From a bacterium (lineage in GTDB: Bacteria > Patescibacteriota > Minisyncoccia > Phycocordibacterales > UBA1550): 33,408 nucleotides of DNA. The notes under the pieces are model-generated. The model was not told the origin of the DNA and searched no databases. It saw only the letters and a list, made by a program, of their open reading frames with translations. The DNA is taken from NCBI GenBank assembly GCA_021823825.1, contig JAKANJ010000002.1, forward strand, positions 1 to 33,408, given 5' to 3'. Below are positions 1 to 6,359 of the stretch, one piece after another. The first letter of the stretch is position 1. Each line of letters begins with the position of its first letter. A program made the position numbers and the translations under genes.

Positions 1-2
1 TT

Positions 3-155
3 CCGATCTTCCTAAATGCAGGCGTGTCTGTATTGTTTAATATCGCCAATCTCGTGTTGTATGCATTACCACCAGTCGGTATCGCATTAATTTTAAACAT
101 CGTCTATTTGCTCTCTAGTAAAAAATTAAAATATGAACACCGACGATCCAATTAA
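3..155 (+). CDS. C-terminal end of a membrane protein (partial, 5' end off the window)
   Basis: Only the last 50 codons are present, open from the window edge and ending in TAA at 153-155. The translation is strongly hydrophobic (start PIFLNAGVSVLF, then LPPVGIALILNIVYLL) and ends in a basic tail KKLKYEHRRSN, as expected for one or two final membrane segments with a cytoplasmic C-terminus. The last 23 nt overlap the next gene, which starts at 133 in another frame, so the two are probably translated from one mRNA. The family cannot be recognised from this fragment. Confidence 0.6.
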   Translation, partial: PIFLNAGVSVLFNIANLVLYALPPVGIALILNIVYLLSSKKLKYEHRRSN

Positions 156-309
156 AGACGAACCAGCCGAAGAAGCTCCGGACGAGGAAGTTGCCGAGCT
201 TATGGAAACTCACGGTCTTGATAAGGACACGGCCGAGCGTGTGCAGGAGATCATTGAAGATTTGGGTGTAGACGAGGATGACGCAGTCGAGCTCGAGGAA
301 CTTCTTTAG
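133..309 (+). CDS. Small acidic protein, 58 aa, unknown function
   Basis: ATG at 133 opens a 58-residue frame ending with TAG at 307-309. The product is extremely acidic (start MNTDDPIKDEPAEEAPDEE; end DEDDAVELEELL) with almost no basic residues in its N-terminal third. The middle, ELMETHGLDKDTAERVQEII, looks like two amphipathic helices of a small helical bundle. It overlaps the 3' end of the upstream membrane-protein gene by 23 nt, suggesting translational coupling. No cysteine, no membrane segment and no recognised family. Calling it a gene rests on the coupling, the biased but protein-like composition and the absence of a competing frame. Confidence 0.55.
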   Translation: MNTDDPIKDEPAEEAPDEEVAELMETHGLDKDTAERVQEIIEDLGVDEDDAVELEELL

Positions 310-363
310 TTAAGCAAATATGACTCGTGATAATTTGCTTAACATTGCTTAACTTAAGCAAAT
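310..363. repeat. Cluster of TTAAGCAAAT inverted and direct repeats
   Basis: TTAAGCAAAT occurs at 310-319 and 354-363. Its exact reverse complement ATTTGCTTAA lies at 333-342, and a shorter copy TTGCTTAA at 345-352. The first pair could form a 10-bp hairpin with a 13-nt loop, but no T-tract follows, so a protein-binding site or other recognition repeat is as likely as a terminator. It starts directly after the stop codon of the acidic-protein gene. Confidence 0.6.
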
Positions 364-590
364 CGTATTACGGTCGCAAAAATGGTTTACGTTCGGTTCA
401 GGGTTTCTGATCGGTGCAAATCTCTAACTCCGATTCAACCGCTCGCCACAGGGGCAAACAAGTGGCAAATTGGGGTTATCCTTCTTTACATTCGGCCAGC
501 AGTTGGTTCATTTGGGAGAGAACGACGGTCGGATACTTGTATTCATCCGCCCAGTCAAACGTTCGAAACTTGCTGAGTAGGGCGAGCATC

Positions 591-627
591 AAAAGAAAAA
601 CGTCCCACTCTGGGGCGTTTTTCTTTT
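591..627. terminator. Strong bidirectional intrinsic terminator
   Basis: AAAAGAAAAACG (591-602) pairs perfectly with CGTTTTTCTTTT (616-627). An inner CCC/GGG extends the stem over a short loop. A- and T-tracts flank both sides, so it can act on either strand. No convincing gene ends directly upstream on either strand; a small untranslated RNA or a decayed gene could be what it terminates. Confidence 0.8.
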
Positions 628-636
628 GACTATCTC

Positions 637-660
637 CGCGCAGGTAGGATTCGAACCGTA
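637..660 (-). other. tRNA T-arm-like fragment (not a complete tRNA)
   Basis: On the minus strand this reads GGTTCGAATCC flanked by CTAC on both sides, the classic TpsiC-loop signature. The flanks do not pair into a 5-bp T stem, and no matching acceptor, D or anticodon arm could be built from the neighbouring 100 nt. It is best regarded as a degenerate tRNA 3' end, possibly an old attachment-site relic, or chance. Confidence 0.3.
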
Positions 661-667
661 GGCGACT

Positions 668-702
668 GATTTTCTTGGTCTCAACGGAGACCTTGGAAAA
701 TC
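668..702. repeat. Long two-part hairpin
   Basis: Outer arms GATTTTC (668-674) and GAAAATC (696-702) enclose inner arms GGTCTC (677-682) and GAGACC (687-692) with an AACG loop. The result is a 13-bp interrupted stem. No T-run follows on either strand, so it is not a typical terminator. It lies immediately beside the T-arm-like fragment. Confidence 0.55.
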
Positions 703-738
703 GGAGTTTTGACCGCAGGAGTAAAAACAATTGCCCTC

Positions 739-747
739 TGCTATACT
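739..747 (+). promoter_or_regulatory. Extended -10 box, target unclear
   Basis: TGCTATACT is an extended -10 of the kind seen upstream of several genes in this window. The next plus-strand gene starts 92 nt downstream at 840 and has its own closer promoter candidate. This box would therefore give that gene a leader of about 85 nt. Confidence 0.35.
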
Positions 748-802
748 TCCCAAGTGGGTCTGGCCAATTTTATATCTACAACTTCATTGCTATATATAAC
801 AA

Positions 803-831
803 TTGAAAACTTATTAATATATAAATATTAA
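803..831 (+). promoter_or_regulatory. Promoter for the NERD gene
   Basis: TTGAAA (803-808), a 17-nt spacer and TATTAA (826-831) form a good sigma70-type promoter. Only 8 nt separate the -10 from the ATG at 840, so the transcript would have almost no leader, and no Shine-Dalgarno sequence is present. Confidence 0.5.
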
Positions 832-839
832 ATTTATAA

Positions 840-1466
840 ATGCTTTACTTAATTATAATTCTTGCTATTGGATGGTATGTAACGTATATCGTTAAGCAGA
901 AATATTCGTTTTTCAAAGGATACGTCGGCGAAAATTTTGTCTCAGATATGCTTATTAATATTGATCCCACAAGATACAAAGTGTTAAACAACTTAATGCT
1001 GCCATCTTTTGGCAAAACAACTACTACACAAATCGACCATGTTGTTATTTCCAATTTTGGCATTTTCTGTATTGAAACAAAGTCGTATTCAGGCTGGATT
1101 TTTGGCAAAGCCCAACAAACATATTGGACACAAGTCATATATCGTTACAAAAAGAGATTCTATAATCCACTTCGTCAAAATTTTGCCCATATAAGGGCGA
1201 TCGAGGCTGTTCTAGAATCTACATTCCCACAAATAAAAGTATTAGGGTTCATAGCTTTTCCATCCGCTGATAAATTGGAGATAACCGGCACAGATGCCGT
1301 TGGTGATACGGCAGACGTTGTCGGTAAAATTAAAGCTTATACTTTACCTATACTTTCTGATACAGACAGAGATAATATCGTGGCGCTACTCAAACGTGCC
1401 GATATAACAGATAAAAGCCTACGGAAGCAGCACAACACACAAGTAAGGAGACTTAGAGCAAACTAA
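840..1466 (+). CDS. Membrane-anchored NERD-domain (nuclease-related) protein
   Basis: 208 aa. Residues 1-19 form a hydrophobic N-terminal anchor followed by a basic stretch (VKQKYSFFKG). Residues about 26-125 match the NERD domain, a restriction-endonuclease-like fold. GEN places Glu31, IDHVVI gives Asp66, and IETKSY gives the Glu79-x-Lys81 pair; together these make the usual PD-(D/E)xK-like acidic set. The C-terminal part (about 130-208) is mixed and ends in a basic tail. NERD proteins are presumed to act on nucleic acids, but substrates are poorly known. The gene stands alone after the gene-poor region, with a weak promoter close to its start. Family assignment is firm; a nuclease role is inferred. 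Confidence 0.85.
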   Translation: MLYLIIILAIGWYVTYIVKQKYSFFKGYVGENFVSDMLINIDPTRYKVLNNLMLPSFGKTTTTQIDHVVISNFGIFCIETKSYSGWIFGKAQQTYWTQVIYRYKKRFYNPLRQNFAHIRAIEAVLESTFPQIKVLGFIAFPSADKLEITGTDAVGDTADVVGKIKAYTLPILSDTDRDNIVALLKRADITDKSLRKQHNTQVRRLRAN

Positions 1467-1548
1467 TTGTGAAATTAAATTAAGTTTTTAAAAATGAACA
1501 GTTTAATCGTGGTCAGTTTCTTTATCAAACACCGCCCCGCCTAAATTT

Positions 1549-1557
1549 TGCTATACT
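1549..1557 (+). promoter_or_regulatory. Extended -10 promoter of the 69-aa membrane protein gene (leaderless)
   Basis: TGCTATACT with the hexamer at 1552-1557, then exactly 6 nt (GTAAAA) and the ATG at 1564. Transcription starting about 7 nt after the -10 would begin at the A of the start codon. No recognisable -35 is present at 17 nt. Confidence 0.7.
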
Positions 1558-1563
1558 GTAAAA

Positions 1564-1773
1564 ATGCAAAAAATATCAACGAATATATTTATTGGTTCAT
1601 CGATTGCTTTTGGAGTTATCGGAATATTGCTTGTACTGGCTGGAGGGCCAGATGGAAACAGCCATACACTACTCAATCAAACACTACACCAACTTCTATT
1701 AATAACTGTTTGTATTATATTACCCTCGTTTGCCTTAAGCGTTGCGGGTAAATATTTGATTAACAAATCCTAG
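1564..1773 (+). CDS. Small two-helix membrane protein, 69 aa
   Basis: The product has two predicted membrane segments, about residues 8-27 (IFIGSSIAFGVIGILLVLAG) and 43-62 (QLLLITVCIILPSFALSVAG). They are joined by a short polar loop GPDGNSHTLLNQTLH. Both ends are short and basic or polar. No motif or family is recognised. The start is fixed by the -10 box 6 nt upstream. The SRPBCC gene follows 28 nt later without an evident promoter of its own, so the two may share a transcript. Confidence 0.65.
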   Translation: MQKISTNIFIGSSIAFGVIGILLVLAGGPDGNSHTLLNQTLHQLLLITVCIILPSFALSVAGKYLINKS

Positions 1774-1801
1774 TTTTTACTGATAGTTAATTAATTCCTC
1801 T

Positions 1802-2248
1802 ATGAAAGACATTACGCTGCACGCCAGCTGGTTTATCAAGGCTCCCCTAACGGAAGTATTTACCATGATGACGGACTTTGAGAAATTTCCTGAGCATTTT
1901 CCAAAAGTTGCGGAGTCTGTAAAAGTTATTAAACGCGAAGGAAACTTTTTGGAAATGGATGCGACGGTTAAATCATTCGGCCAGCATTTCCCCGTAAAAA
2001 TGAAAACGCAGATTTTGCCCGGAAAAGGGTTCATCTCAGATAATGAGAGCCCTAAATTTGGAACTTCGGGCCACGAAGAACTGCTGCTCTCTGAACAAGG
2101 CGGTGGAACTATGATCGATTACACATATCAGGTTGCCATTCATCGCCCTTTACTCCGTATCGTTGCAAAACCGTTAATCGGTTGGTTTTCCATGAAGTAC
2201 TGGGAAAAAGCCGTCATAGATGAACTACGAAGAAAGCTTGAAAAGTAA
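1802..2248 (+). CDS. SRPBCC-family (START-like, polyketide cyclase/dehydrase type) protein
   Basis: 148 aa. The opening ITLHASWFIKAPLTEVFTMM and DFEKFPEHFP are the standard first strand and helix of the SRPBCC/helix-grip fold, in which a deep hydrophobic cavity binds lipids or other hydrophobic ligands. Alternating beta strands follow, and a long C-terminal helix (SMKYWEKAVIDELRRKLE) is the expected cavity lid. Related proteins include the CoQ10-binding and RatA-like proteins, but ligand and role cannot be read from the sequence. It follows the 69-aa membrane protein by 28 nt. No Shine-Dalgarno sequence precedes the ATG. Confidence 0.8.
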   Translation: MKDITLHASWFIKAPLTEVFTMMTDFEKFPEHFPKVAESVKVIKREGNFLEMDATVKSFGQHFPVKMKTQILPGKGFISDNESPKFGTSGHEELLLSEQGGGTMIDYTYQVAIHRPLLRIVAKPLIGWFSMKYWEKAVIDELRRKLEK

Positions 2249-2305
2249 GCCCGGGCAGTCCTTATCCCCTTTTCATCACGCATTTTTCAGAAAGATATTT
2301 TGTAC

Positions 2306-2311
2306 TATAAT
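2306..2311 (+). promoter_or_regulatory. -10 box of the secreted-protein gene (leaderless)
   Basis: Perfect TATAAT, then 6 nt (TGATAG) and the ATG at 2318, predicting a leaderless mRNA. The -35 region is T-rich (TTTTTC at 2283-2288) and weak. Confidence 0.7.
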
Positions 2312-2317
2312 TGATAG

Positions 2318-2926
2318 ATGAAAAAATACTTAGTAATAGCAATAATTTTTCTCGCTGCTCTCATGTTTGGAGGCATCGCGTACTATAAGCAGTACAAAAG
2401 CGCTACAATAAACAACTTGCCACCCGTTGTCACAGACGCCCCTACATGGCAAACCTACACAAATACTAAATTTGGTTATCAAGTTAAATACCCCGGTGAT
2501 TGGAGCATGCGAGAATTCCCTGACACACAAACGGGCGCAGGATTCCAGCCCCAGAGTAGTCCAAAAGACATAGCATCGGAGTGCATCACGGTAGACGCAC
2601 GAGGCACCGCTGCAAATGAGTACAACACGACATTTAGTGACTATGTTAAAAAGGCCGCAGTGGTTGAGATTCAAAATTATGAAAAATTAAACTCTATTAA
2701 AACCGTCAAAACTGCAAGCGGACTGGTTGGCTATGAGACAACATGGGTCTATAAGACAATGAGTGGCCAAGAAAAAATATCTTTGCCCATTACCTATTTT
2801 GAAAATAATAAGACGGTTGAAATACATAACAACCCATTAAAATTTAAAACGGTGCAAATTTCCCTAAATGACAAAAGCTGTGAAAATACTTATGCAGAAA
2901 TATTGTCTTCTTTTGAGATACACTAG
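2318..2926 (+). CDS. Membrane-anchored extracytoplasmic protein, PsbP/MOG1-like fold suspected
   Basis: 202 aa. MKKYLVIAIIFLAALMFGGI is a signal anchor (residues 1-20) with no lipobox cysteine. After a short linker, the segment TYTNTKFGYQVKYPGDWSMR resembles the start of PsbP-like domains found in many secreted bacterial proteins (F-x-YP-x-W motif). Two cysteines (SECITV near residue 89 and KSCENT near 189) could form a disulfide outside the cell. The end ILSSFEIH also fits this family, whose members often finish with an LSSF-type strand. Role unknown. The start is set by the -10 box directly upstream. No terminator is evident after the stop. Confidence 0.7.
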   Translation: MKKYLVIAIIFLAALMFGGIAYYKQYKSATINNLPPVVTDAPTWQTYTNTKFGYQVKYPGDWSMREFPDTQTGAGFQPQSSPKDIASECITVDARGTAANEYNTTFSDYVKKAAVVEIQNYEKLNSIKTVKTASGLVGYETTWVYKTMSGQEKISLPITYFENNKTVEIHNNPLKFKTVQISLNDKSCENTYAEILSSFEIH

Positions 2927-2974
2927 CGAGTAGCGAGCCATTATCTTGCAGGAAAAGGCTCCTCCCACCCTCGC

Positions 2975-3003
2975 TTGACATGCCATGCAATATCATGGAA
3001 TAT
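2975..3003 (+). promoter_or_regulatory. Possible promoter of the guanylate kinase-like gene
   Basis: A consensus -35 TTGACA (2975-2980) with a 17-nt spacer to GAATAT (2998-3003), which matches -10 only loosely. The leader to the ATG at 3045 would be about 35 nt and holds the Shine-Dalgarno sequence GGAGG at 3034-3038. Confidence 0.45.
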
Positions 3004-3044
3004 GAGCCCAGAAGCTCTTTAAACCCCAACAATGGAGGCAACCC

Positions 3045-3629
3045 ATGGATATGCTACTCAGCCTTACTGCCCCGTCGGGCAGCGGAAAGACAACCATTGC
3101 GGGGATGCTCATTGAGCAATGTTCCTCCGCATTTATGGTAGAAAGCTACACAACTCGTGGGCCGCGAGACAATGATTTGCCGGGCGAATATGTTTACATT
3201 TCGCTCCGCGAATTTGAACATCTTCGCCAGATTGGCTGGTTCCTTTGGACCGCCGAACATGGTGGAGTCCATTACGGGACGAATGCAGAGTCAATCAAGA
3301 ATATCTTCAAGATCGAGAATTCACTGGGTATCATGATTCTCGTCCCGGAAGTCATTCCCCTCTTGGCTCGGTTCCTGAAAACCATCAACAAGGTGAAACA
3401 CTACATCCCTGTCTTCATCGCCCCACCCGAAAGGCATGTCCTGGAAGAACGCCTCCGCAAACGAGGTGATGCGGAGGAAGACATCGCCAAGCGCCTCAAC
3501 CAAGCAAGCGAATGGCTGCTCCAAGCGGTGCGATCTGGAATCCACTATTCCTATATCAGGAATGATGCCTCTCCGGGCGTAGCCCTTCGCGAGCTTCAAA
3601 CGCTCGTGGATTCATGGCGAAAGAATTAG
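3045..3629 (+). CDS. Guanylate kinase-like protein
   Basis: 194 aa, close to the usual guanylate kinase length. P-loop APSGSGKTT at residues 9-17. The GMP-binding region ESYTTRGPRDND (33-44) matches the family SxTTRxPR motif, followed by GEYVYISLREFEHL and HYGTN (77-80). The lid is RLRKRGDAEEDIAKRL. Guanylate kinases convert GMP plus ATP to GDP and ADP in nucleotide salvage. The central part is somewhat diverged, so a related nucleotide kinase is possible. The start is decided by GGAGG at 3034-3038, 6 nt before the ATG. The gene is a single-gene unit with its own terminator and looks more GC-rich than its neighbours. Confidence 0.75.
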   Translation: MDMLLSLTAPSGSGKTTIAGMLIEQCSSAFMVESYTTRGPRDNDLPGEYVYISLREFEHLRQIGWFLWTAEHGGVHYGTNAESIKNIFKIENSLGIMILVPEVIPLLARFLKTINKVKHYIPVFIAPPERHVLEERLRKRGDAEEDIAKRLNQASEWLLQAVRSGIHYSYIRNDASPGVALRELQTLVDSWRKN

Positions 3630-3637
3630 AACGACAG

Positions 3638-3664
3638 AGCCCCACTTCGGTGGGGCTTTTTATT
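3638..3664 (+). terminator. Intrinsic terminator after the guanylate kinase-like gene
   Basis: AGCCCCAC (3638-3645), TTCG tetraloop, GTGGGGCT (3650-3657), then a T-rich tract. Strong on the plus strand; the minus strand lacks a good T-run. Confidence 0.9.
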
Positions 3665-3689
3665 TATTTTAAAAATTTCAATAAATAAA

Positions 3690-4283
3690 TTAGATTTTTC
3701 TTCTTAGGGCACGCTGGCGCAGGTAGTATGCAAAAATGTAATAGGACGTTACCACAAGAGCAAGAACCGCCACAGCAAAAATAATATTGGAAAGCACGCC
3801 TTGCACGCTACTAAATGCTCCGCCGACGATATACCCAAATACAAATAACCCACCATATTGTATAAGTGCAACGATCAAAGCATTACGAAAATACATTTTA
3901 TACGGAACTTTGACCATACCAGCGACTGCGAGATAAAATTCTGCAATACCGTAAGAGATCTTCCCGATAAACATGGTACGCAGTCCGTGGGCATCCCACA
4001 ATGCACGCACTGACGCCATCTGCTCATCAGAAATATGAATTTTGCTCAACAGCCATGCGCTAAATCTTGTTTTACCGCCCTGTACGCCAGCAAAATACCA
4101 CAAAGCATCAACAACAATATCGCGAAAGATAAAAATGCTAAAGGCAAAAAAGGGGTTGAAGTACCCAAGCCGAGAGAGCGCTCCTGCGATAAATCCCACA
4201 ATTGGACCTTCAATAATAGTCAGAGGGATAAGAATCCAGTAGCGGTACGCCAAAATCAGCGCAATAAAAGACGAAGCCTGCAT
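3690..4283 (-). CDS. DedA/VTT-domain membrane protein
   Basis: 197 aa. Hydrophobic segments occur throughout. IPLTIIEGPIVGFIAGALSR gives the conserved E/GP/G motif of the first re-entrant region. FIGKISYGIAEFYLAVAGM matches the F-x-R-x-x-P/G region of the VTT domain, though the usual arginine is Lys here. DedA/VTT proteins are implicated in lipid scrambling and envelope homeostasis. The C-terminus is basic (RQRALRRKI). A leaderless promoter lies directly upstream. It follows the AI-2E-type gene on the same strand by 61 nt, but that promoter suggests independent transcription. Confidence 0.8.
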   Translation of the reverse strand: MQASSFIALILAYRYWILIPLTIIEGPIVGFIAGALSRLGYFNPFFAFSIFIFRDIVVDALWYFAGVQGGKTRFSAWLLSKIHISDEQMASVRALWDAHGLRTMFIGKISYGIAEFYLAVAGMVKVPYKMYFRNALIVALIQYGGLFVFGYIVGGAFSSVQGVLSNIIFAVAVLALVVTSYYIFAYYLRQRALRRKI

Positions 4284-4289
4284 TTCTCC

Positions 4290-4298
4290 ATTATATCA
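4290..4298 (-). promoter_or_regulatory. Extended -10 promoter of the DedA gene (leaderless)
   Basis: On the minus strand TGATATAAT, then 6 nt (GGAGAA) and the ATG at 4283. The GGAGAA could look like a Shine-Dalgarno sequence but would lie at or before the predicted transcription start. Confidence 0.7.
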
Positions 4299-4344
4299 AA
4301 CAACACCCCTAATACCACATGCTCTTATAGTAAACACCCCCTGC

Positions 4345-5367
4345 CTAAGATCTTTTAGGCAACAAAATTTTATACATATCTACAACCGAGATAAAGAGAG
4401 AAAGAATAATTGGACCAAATATAAAACCAAGCGGGCCAAAAAGGAGAATGCCCCCAAGAATTGAGAACAAAACAAAAAGAGACGGAACCGTAAGCCCTTT
4501 GCCGAAAAAATATGCTGACAACAAATTGTCAACAAAGAAAACGAGGAGAACCCCTACCAAACCCATGCCGATTGCCAAAAAAATGTTGCTATAAAATAGG
4601 AGGTACAGAGAAGCGGGAATAATGACAAACAATGTCCCAAGGCCAGGTACGGCACCAATTATTCCCCCTATCCCTGCCCACAAAAGTGCATTAGGAATCC
4701 CCAAAAAGTAGAAAGCGATGGCCAAAAGAACAAAACGGATCAACCCGACAAAAAGTGTGCCACGGATAACTGAAGTAATGGTTCTGTTGACTGAACTTAT
4801 GATTTCATCATTTTGCTTCTCTCCAAATGGACTAAGGGAAACAATATAGTCAAGCATCTTCTCTCCATCTCGTAAAAAGAAATAAAAAGCAAACAGCAGG
4901 AAAAATGTTTGGAAGAAAATATATGTTGTTTGAGAAAGAAGCCCGCCAAGATTATTGGAGACAAAGGTAAGCGCCTTACTGCCAACATCCGCAATACTAA
5001 AAGAAAAACTCGGGACAACCTGACGAACAAAAAGATTTATGTTCTCCTGCAATGCAAGAATGTAGTGCCCCTGCCCCGCTTGAGTCAAAAAGAAAAAATT
5101 CTGAGCCTGGCTTAAAATTTCGTACCCAAAAAACAAGATAGGAATAATGAGAAAAAATAATGCAATTACGACCAGCAAGAGTGCAGAAAAATTTTTGCTT
5201 CCACGGAAAATATGCATGAACCTTTTATAGAGTGGGTGTGCAAGCACTGACAGAACTGCAGCGAGAACAAGAATACTCAAAAAAGGCTGAAAAACAAGGA
5301 GCGTTAAAACTGATAAAACGATAAATAGTGCCGAAAAAGCAACAAGCTCTAATTTTTTAGATTCCAT
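4345..5367 (-). CDS. AI-2E family transporter (PerM/YdiK-type membrane protein)
   Basis: 340 aa with about eight hydrophobic segments. The pattern is typical of the AI-2E transporter family: an N-terminal pair (LVAFSALFIVLSVLTLLVFQ), a long middle region after AQNFFFLTQA, the conserved block GIGGIIGAVPGLGTLFVIIP, and the C-terminal LFGPLGFIFGPIILSLFISV. Members export small molecules or ions; AI-2 transport is documented for few, so the substrate is unknown. The start is set by a -10 box 6 nt upstream. The DedA gene lies next on the same strand. A small hairpin overlaps the stop codon (4343-4360) but has no T-run. Confidence 0.85.
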   Translation of the reverse strand: MESKKLELVAFSALFIVLSVLTLLVFQPFLSILVLAAVLSVLAHPLYKRFMHIFRGSKNFSALLLVVIALFFLIIPILFFGYEILSQAQNFFFLTQAGQGHYILALQENINLFVRQVVPSFSFSIADVGSKALTFVSNNLGGLLSQTTYIFFQTFFLLFAFYFFLRDGEKMLDYIVSLSPFGEKQNDEIISSVNRTITSVIRGTLFVGLIRFVLLAIAFYFLGIPNALLWAGIGGIIGAVPGLGTLFVIIPASLYLLFYSNIFLAIGMGLVGVLLVFFVDNLLSAYFFGKGLTVPSLFVLFSILGGILLFGPLGFIFGPIILSLFISVVDMYKILLPKRS

Positions 5368-5373
5368 ATTTGT

Positions 5374-5382
5374 AGTATATCA
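5374..5382 (-). promoter_or_regulatory. Extended -10 promoter of the AI-2E-type gene (leaderless)
   Basis: On the minus strand TGATATACT, then 6 nt (ACAAAT) and the ATG at 5367. It is divergent to the thymidine kinase promoter about 75 nt away. Confidence 0.7.
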
Positions 5383-5452
5383 TATAGATATTATTCAGTC
5401 TTTATCCCTGTTTTTGTGTCTTTTAACGGGGAAAGCCTCCAGGAGGCGCGGT

Positions 5453-5482
5453 GTGACAAATTCATCTAAATTGCGGTATAAT
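5453..5482 (+). promoter_or_regulatory. Promoter of thymidine kinase (leaderless)
   Basis: GTGACA (5453-5458), an 18-nt spacer and a perfect TATAAT (5477-5482), then 6 nt (CAGAAA) and the ATG at 5489. This is the best full promoter among the leaderless genes. A short palindrome GCCTCC-A-GGAGGC lies just upstream (5435-5447). Confidence 0.75.
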
Positions 5483-5488
5483 CAGAAA

Positions 5489-6034
5489 ATGAAACTCACT
5501 ATCATATTAGGCCCAATGAAAAGCGGAAAGTCCTTTGACCTTATCAGCTTCTTTTCGCCTCTCAAGTACACAGCAACTAAATATGTATTGTACCAACCGA
5601 AAAGGAATGTTCGTGACGAGGGCATTGAGTCGCGTAGTGGGCTCACGCTAGAAGCGAAAAAGATTGAAACGCTTGAAGGTATCGCCGACCAGGACTTTTC
5701 AATCATTGGTATTGATGAAATGCACATGTTTGAACCGAGCGAAATTTCACATATTGAAAAGGCTCTAGCAAAAGGAAAAGAAATCATCATATCGGGACTT
5801 GATATGGACTATAAAGGTGAGATGTTCGATACTATTAAAAGGCTTCTTGAATTGGGACCAACTGAAGTAAGATACAAGCGCGCAGTTTGTAATGAATGCA
5901 AACAATTTTCAGCAACGCATACACAGGTCTATGACAAGGGTGCACCGATAACCCATGGAATGCCGCCTGTTATCCCTGACGACGGGACTTTTTCATACGA
6001 ACCGGTTTGTCGTTTGTGCTTTGCTCGTGAGTAA
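5489..6034 (+). CDS. tdk: Thymidine kinase, type II
   Basis: 181 aa. P-loop GPMKSGKS at residues 8-15, Walker B-like IDEMHMF with Asp76-Glu77, and GLDMDYKGEMF (103-113) are the type II thymidine kinase hallmarks. A structural zinc site is supplied by Cys134/Cys137 (CNEC) and Cys174/Cys177 (CRLC). The lasso loop before the second pair carries VYDKGAPITHG. The enzyme phosphorylates thymidine to dTMP in salvage. The open frame extends upstream to an ATG at 5414, but 5489 is preferred: the protein then begins directly with the first strand MKLTIILGP and the TATAAT box sits 6 nt upstream. The upstream codons would lie in untranscribed DNA. Confidence 0.9.
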   Translation: MKLTIILGPMKSGKSFDLISFFSPLKYTATKYVLYQPKRNVRDEGIESRSGLTLEAKKIETLEGIADQDFSIIGIDEMHMFEPSEISHIEKALAKGKEIIISGLDMDYKGEMFDTIKRLLELGPTEVRYKRAVCNECKQFSATHTQVYDKGAPITHGMPPVIPDDGTFSYEPVCRLCFARE

Positions 6035-6084
6035 GCAGCTGAGAAATACAGAAATATTATAAATATTAAAAATATCTAAAAAAT

Positions 6085-6273
6085 ATGAACCTTTTTATAT
6101 CACGGACATTTAAATGGTGGGAAATAGCTCTAATAAAAGTCTGCCTCATCTCTCTCGGCATTATTCTCGGTCTCTATTTTTATAACTACCTCTTGGGGCT
6201 AATGTGGCTTTGGTGGGTACTGTTTGCCCCAACTGCAATTTATTTCATCGTAAAATATATAGGCGGAAAATAG
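6085..6273 (+). CDS. Small membrane protein, 62 aa
   Basis: A short polar start (MNLFISRTFKWWE) is followed by two hydrophobic segments, about residues 14-36 (IALIKVCLISLGIILGLYFY) and 38-57 (LGLMWLWWVLFAPTAIYFIV). The tail KYIGGK is basic. No family recognised. It lies 50 nt after the thymidine kinase gene in an AT-rich spacer with TATAAA-like sequence and no Shine-Dalgarno sequence. It may be cotranscribed with the kinase gene. Confidence 0.6.
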   Translation: MNLFISRTFKWWEIALIKVCLISLGIILGLYFYNYLLGLMWLWWVLFAPTAIYFIVKYIGGK

Positions 6274-6310
6274 CACATTCCCCTGCCTGTGCCAGCTATG
6301 TCCCAAAGAA

Positions 6311-6338
6311 TTGCAAAATAATTGGAATGCGCTACTAT
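6311..6338 (+). promoter_or_regulatory. Promoter of the trypsin-like protease gene
   Basis: TTGCAA (6311-6316), a 16-nt spacer and TACTAT (6333-6338). The leader to the ATG at 6396 would be about 50 nt and ends in a strong Shine-Dalgarno sequence, AAAGGAGG (6383-6390). Confidence 0.45.
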
Positions 6339-6359
6339 CTTGAGAGATTTGTGTAGCGC
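6329..6359. repeat. Inverted repeat overlapping the protease promoter
   Basis: GCGCTAC (6329-6335) and GTAGCGC (6353-6359) are exact reverse complements with a 17-nt gap. The left arm overlaps the candidate -10 box. It could be an operator or, if transcription starts further upstream, a leader hairpin. Confidence 0.5.

Larger units (their letters stand above)
364..839. other. Gene-poor region, no convincing coding sequence
   Basis: About 475 nt without a supported gene. Short frames exist on both strands, but those at 382-629 on the plus strand overlap or run through the terminator at 591-627. The minus-strand frame 476-730 crosses the same terminator and the tRNA-like fragment. Its C-terminal part (FRTFDWADEYKYPTVVLSQM and onward) reads like genuine protein and may be the relic of a decayed gene, but I cannot name the family. 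The rest holds a bidirectional terminator, a T-arm-like fragment, a long hairpin and promoter-like elements, listed separately. Confidence 0.5.

Noticed and set aside
382..629. Overlapping plus-strand open frames of 64 and 71 codons
   Set aside because: They have no ribosome-binding or promoter signal at the start, and low-complexity residues. The longer one runs straight through the terminator hairpin at 591-627.
625..722. Complete tRNA, tRNA-Sec or tmRNA on the minus strand
   Set aside because: A T-loop sequence is present but its stem does not pair, and no acceptor, D or anticodon arm with correct spacing could be found.
476..730. Minus-strand frame of 84 codons as a gene
   Set aside because: It crosses a strong terminator, a hairpin and a tRNA-like fragment. 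Only its last ~35 residues look protein-like, so at best it is a relic.
4343..4360. Hairpin GCCTAA/TTAGGC as terminator of the AI-2E-type gene
   Set aside because: A six-bp stem overlapping the stop codon with no T-run on either strand.
5414..5488. Longer thymidine kinase starting at 5414
   Set aside because: The extra residues (MCLLTGKASRRRG) contain the promoter region, and TATAAT lies 6 nt before the ATG at 5489, where the conserved protein begins.
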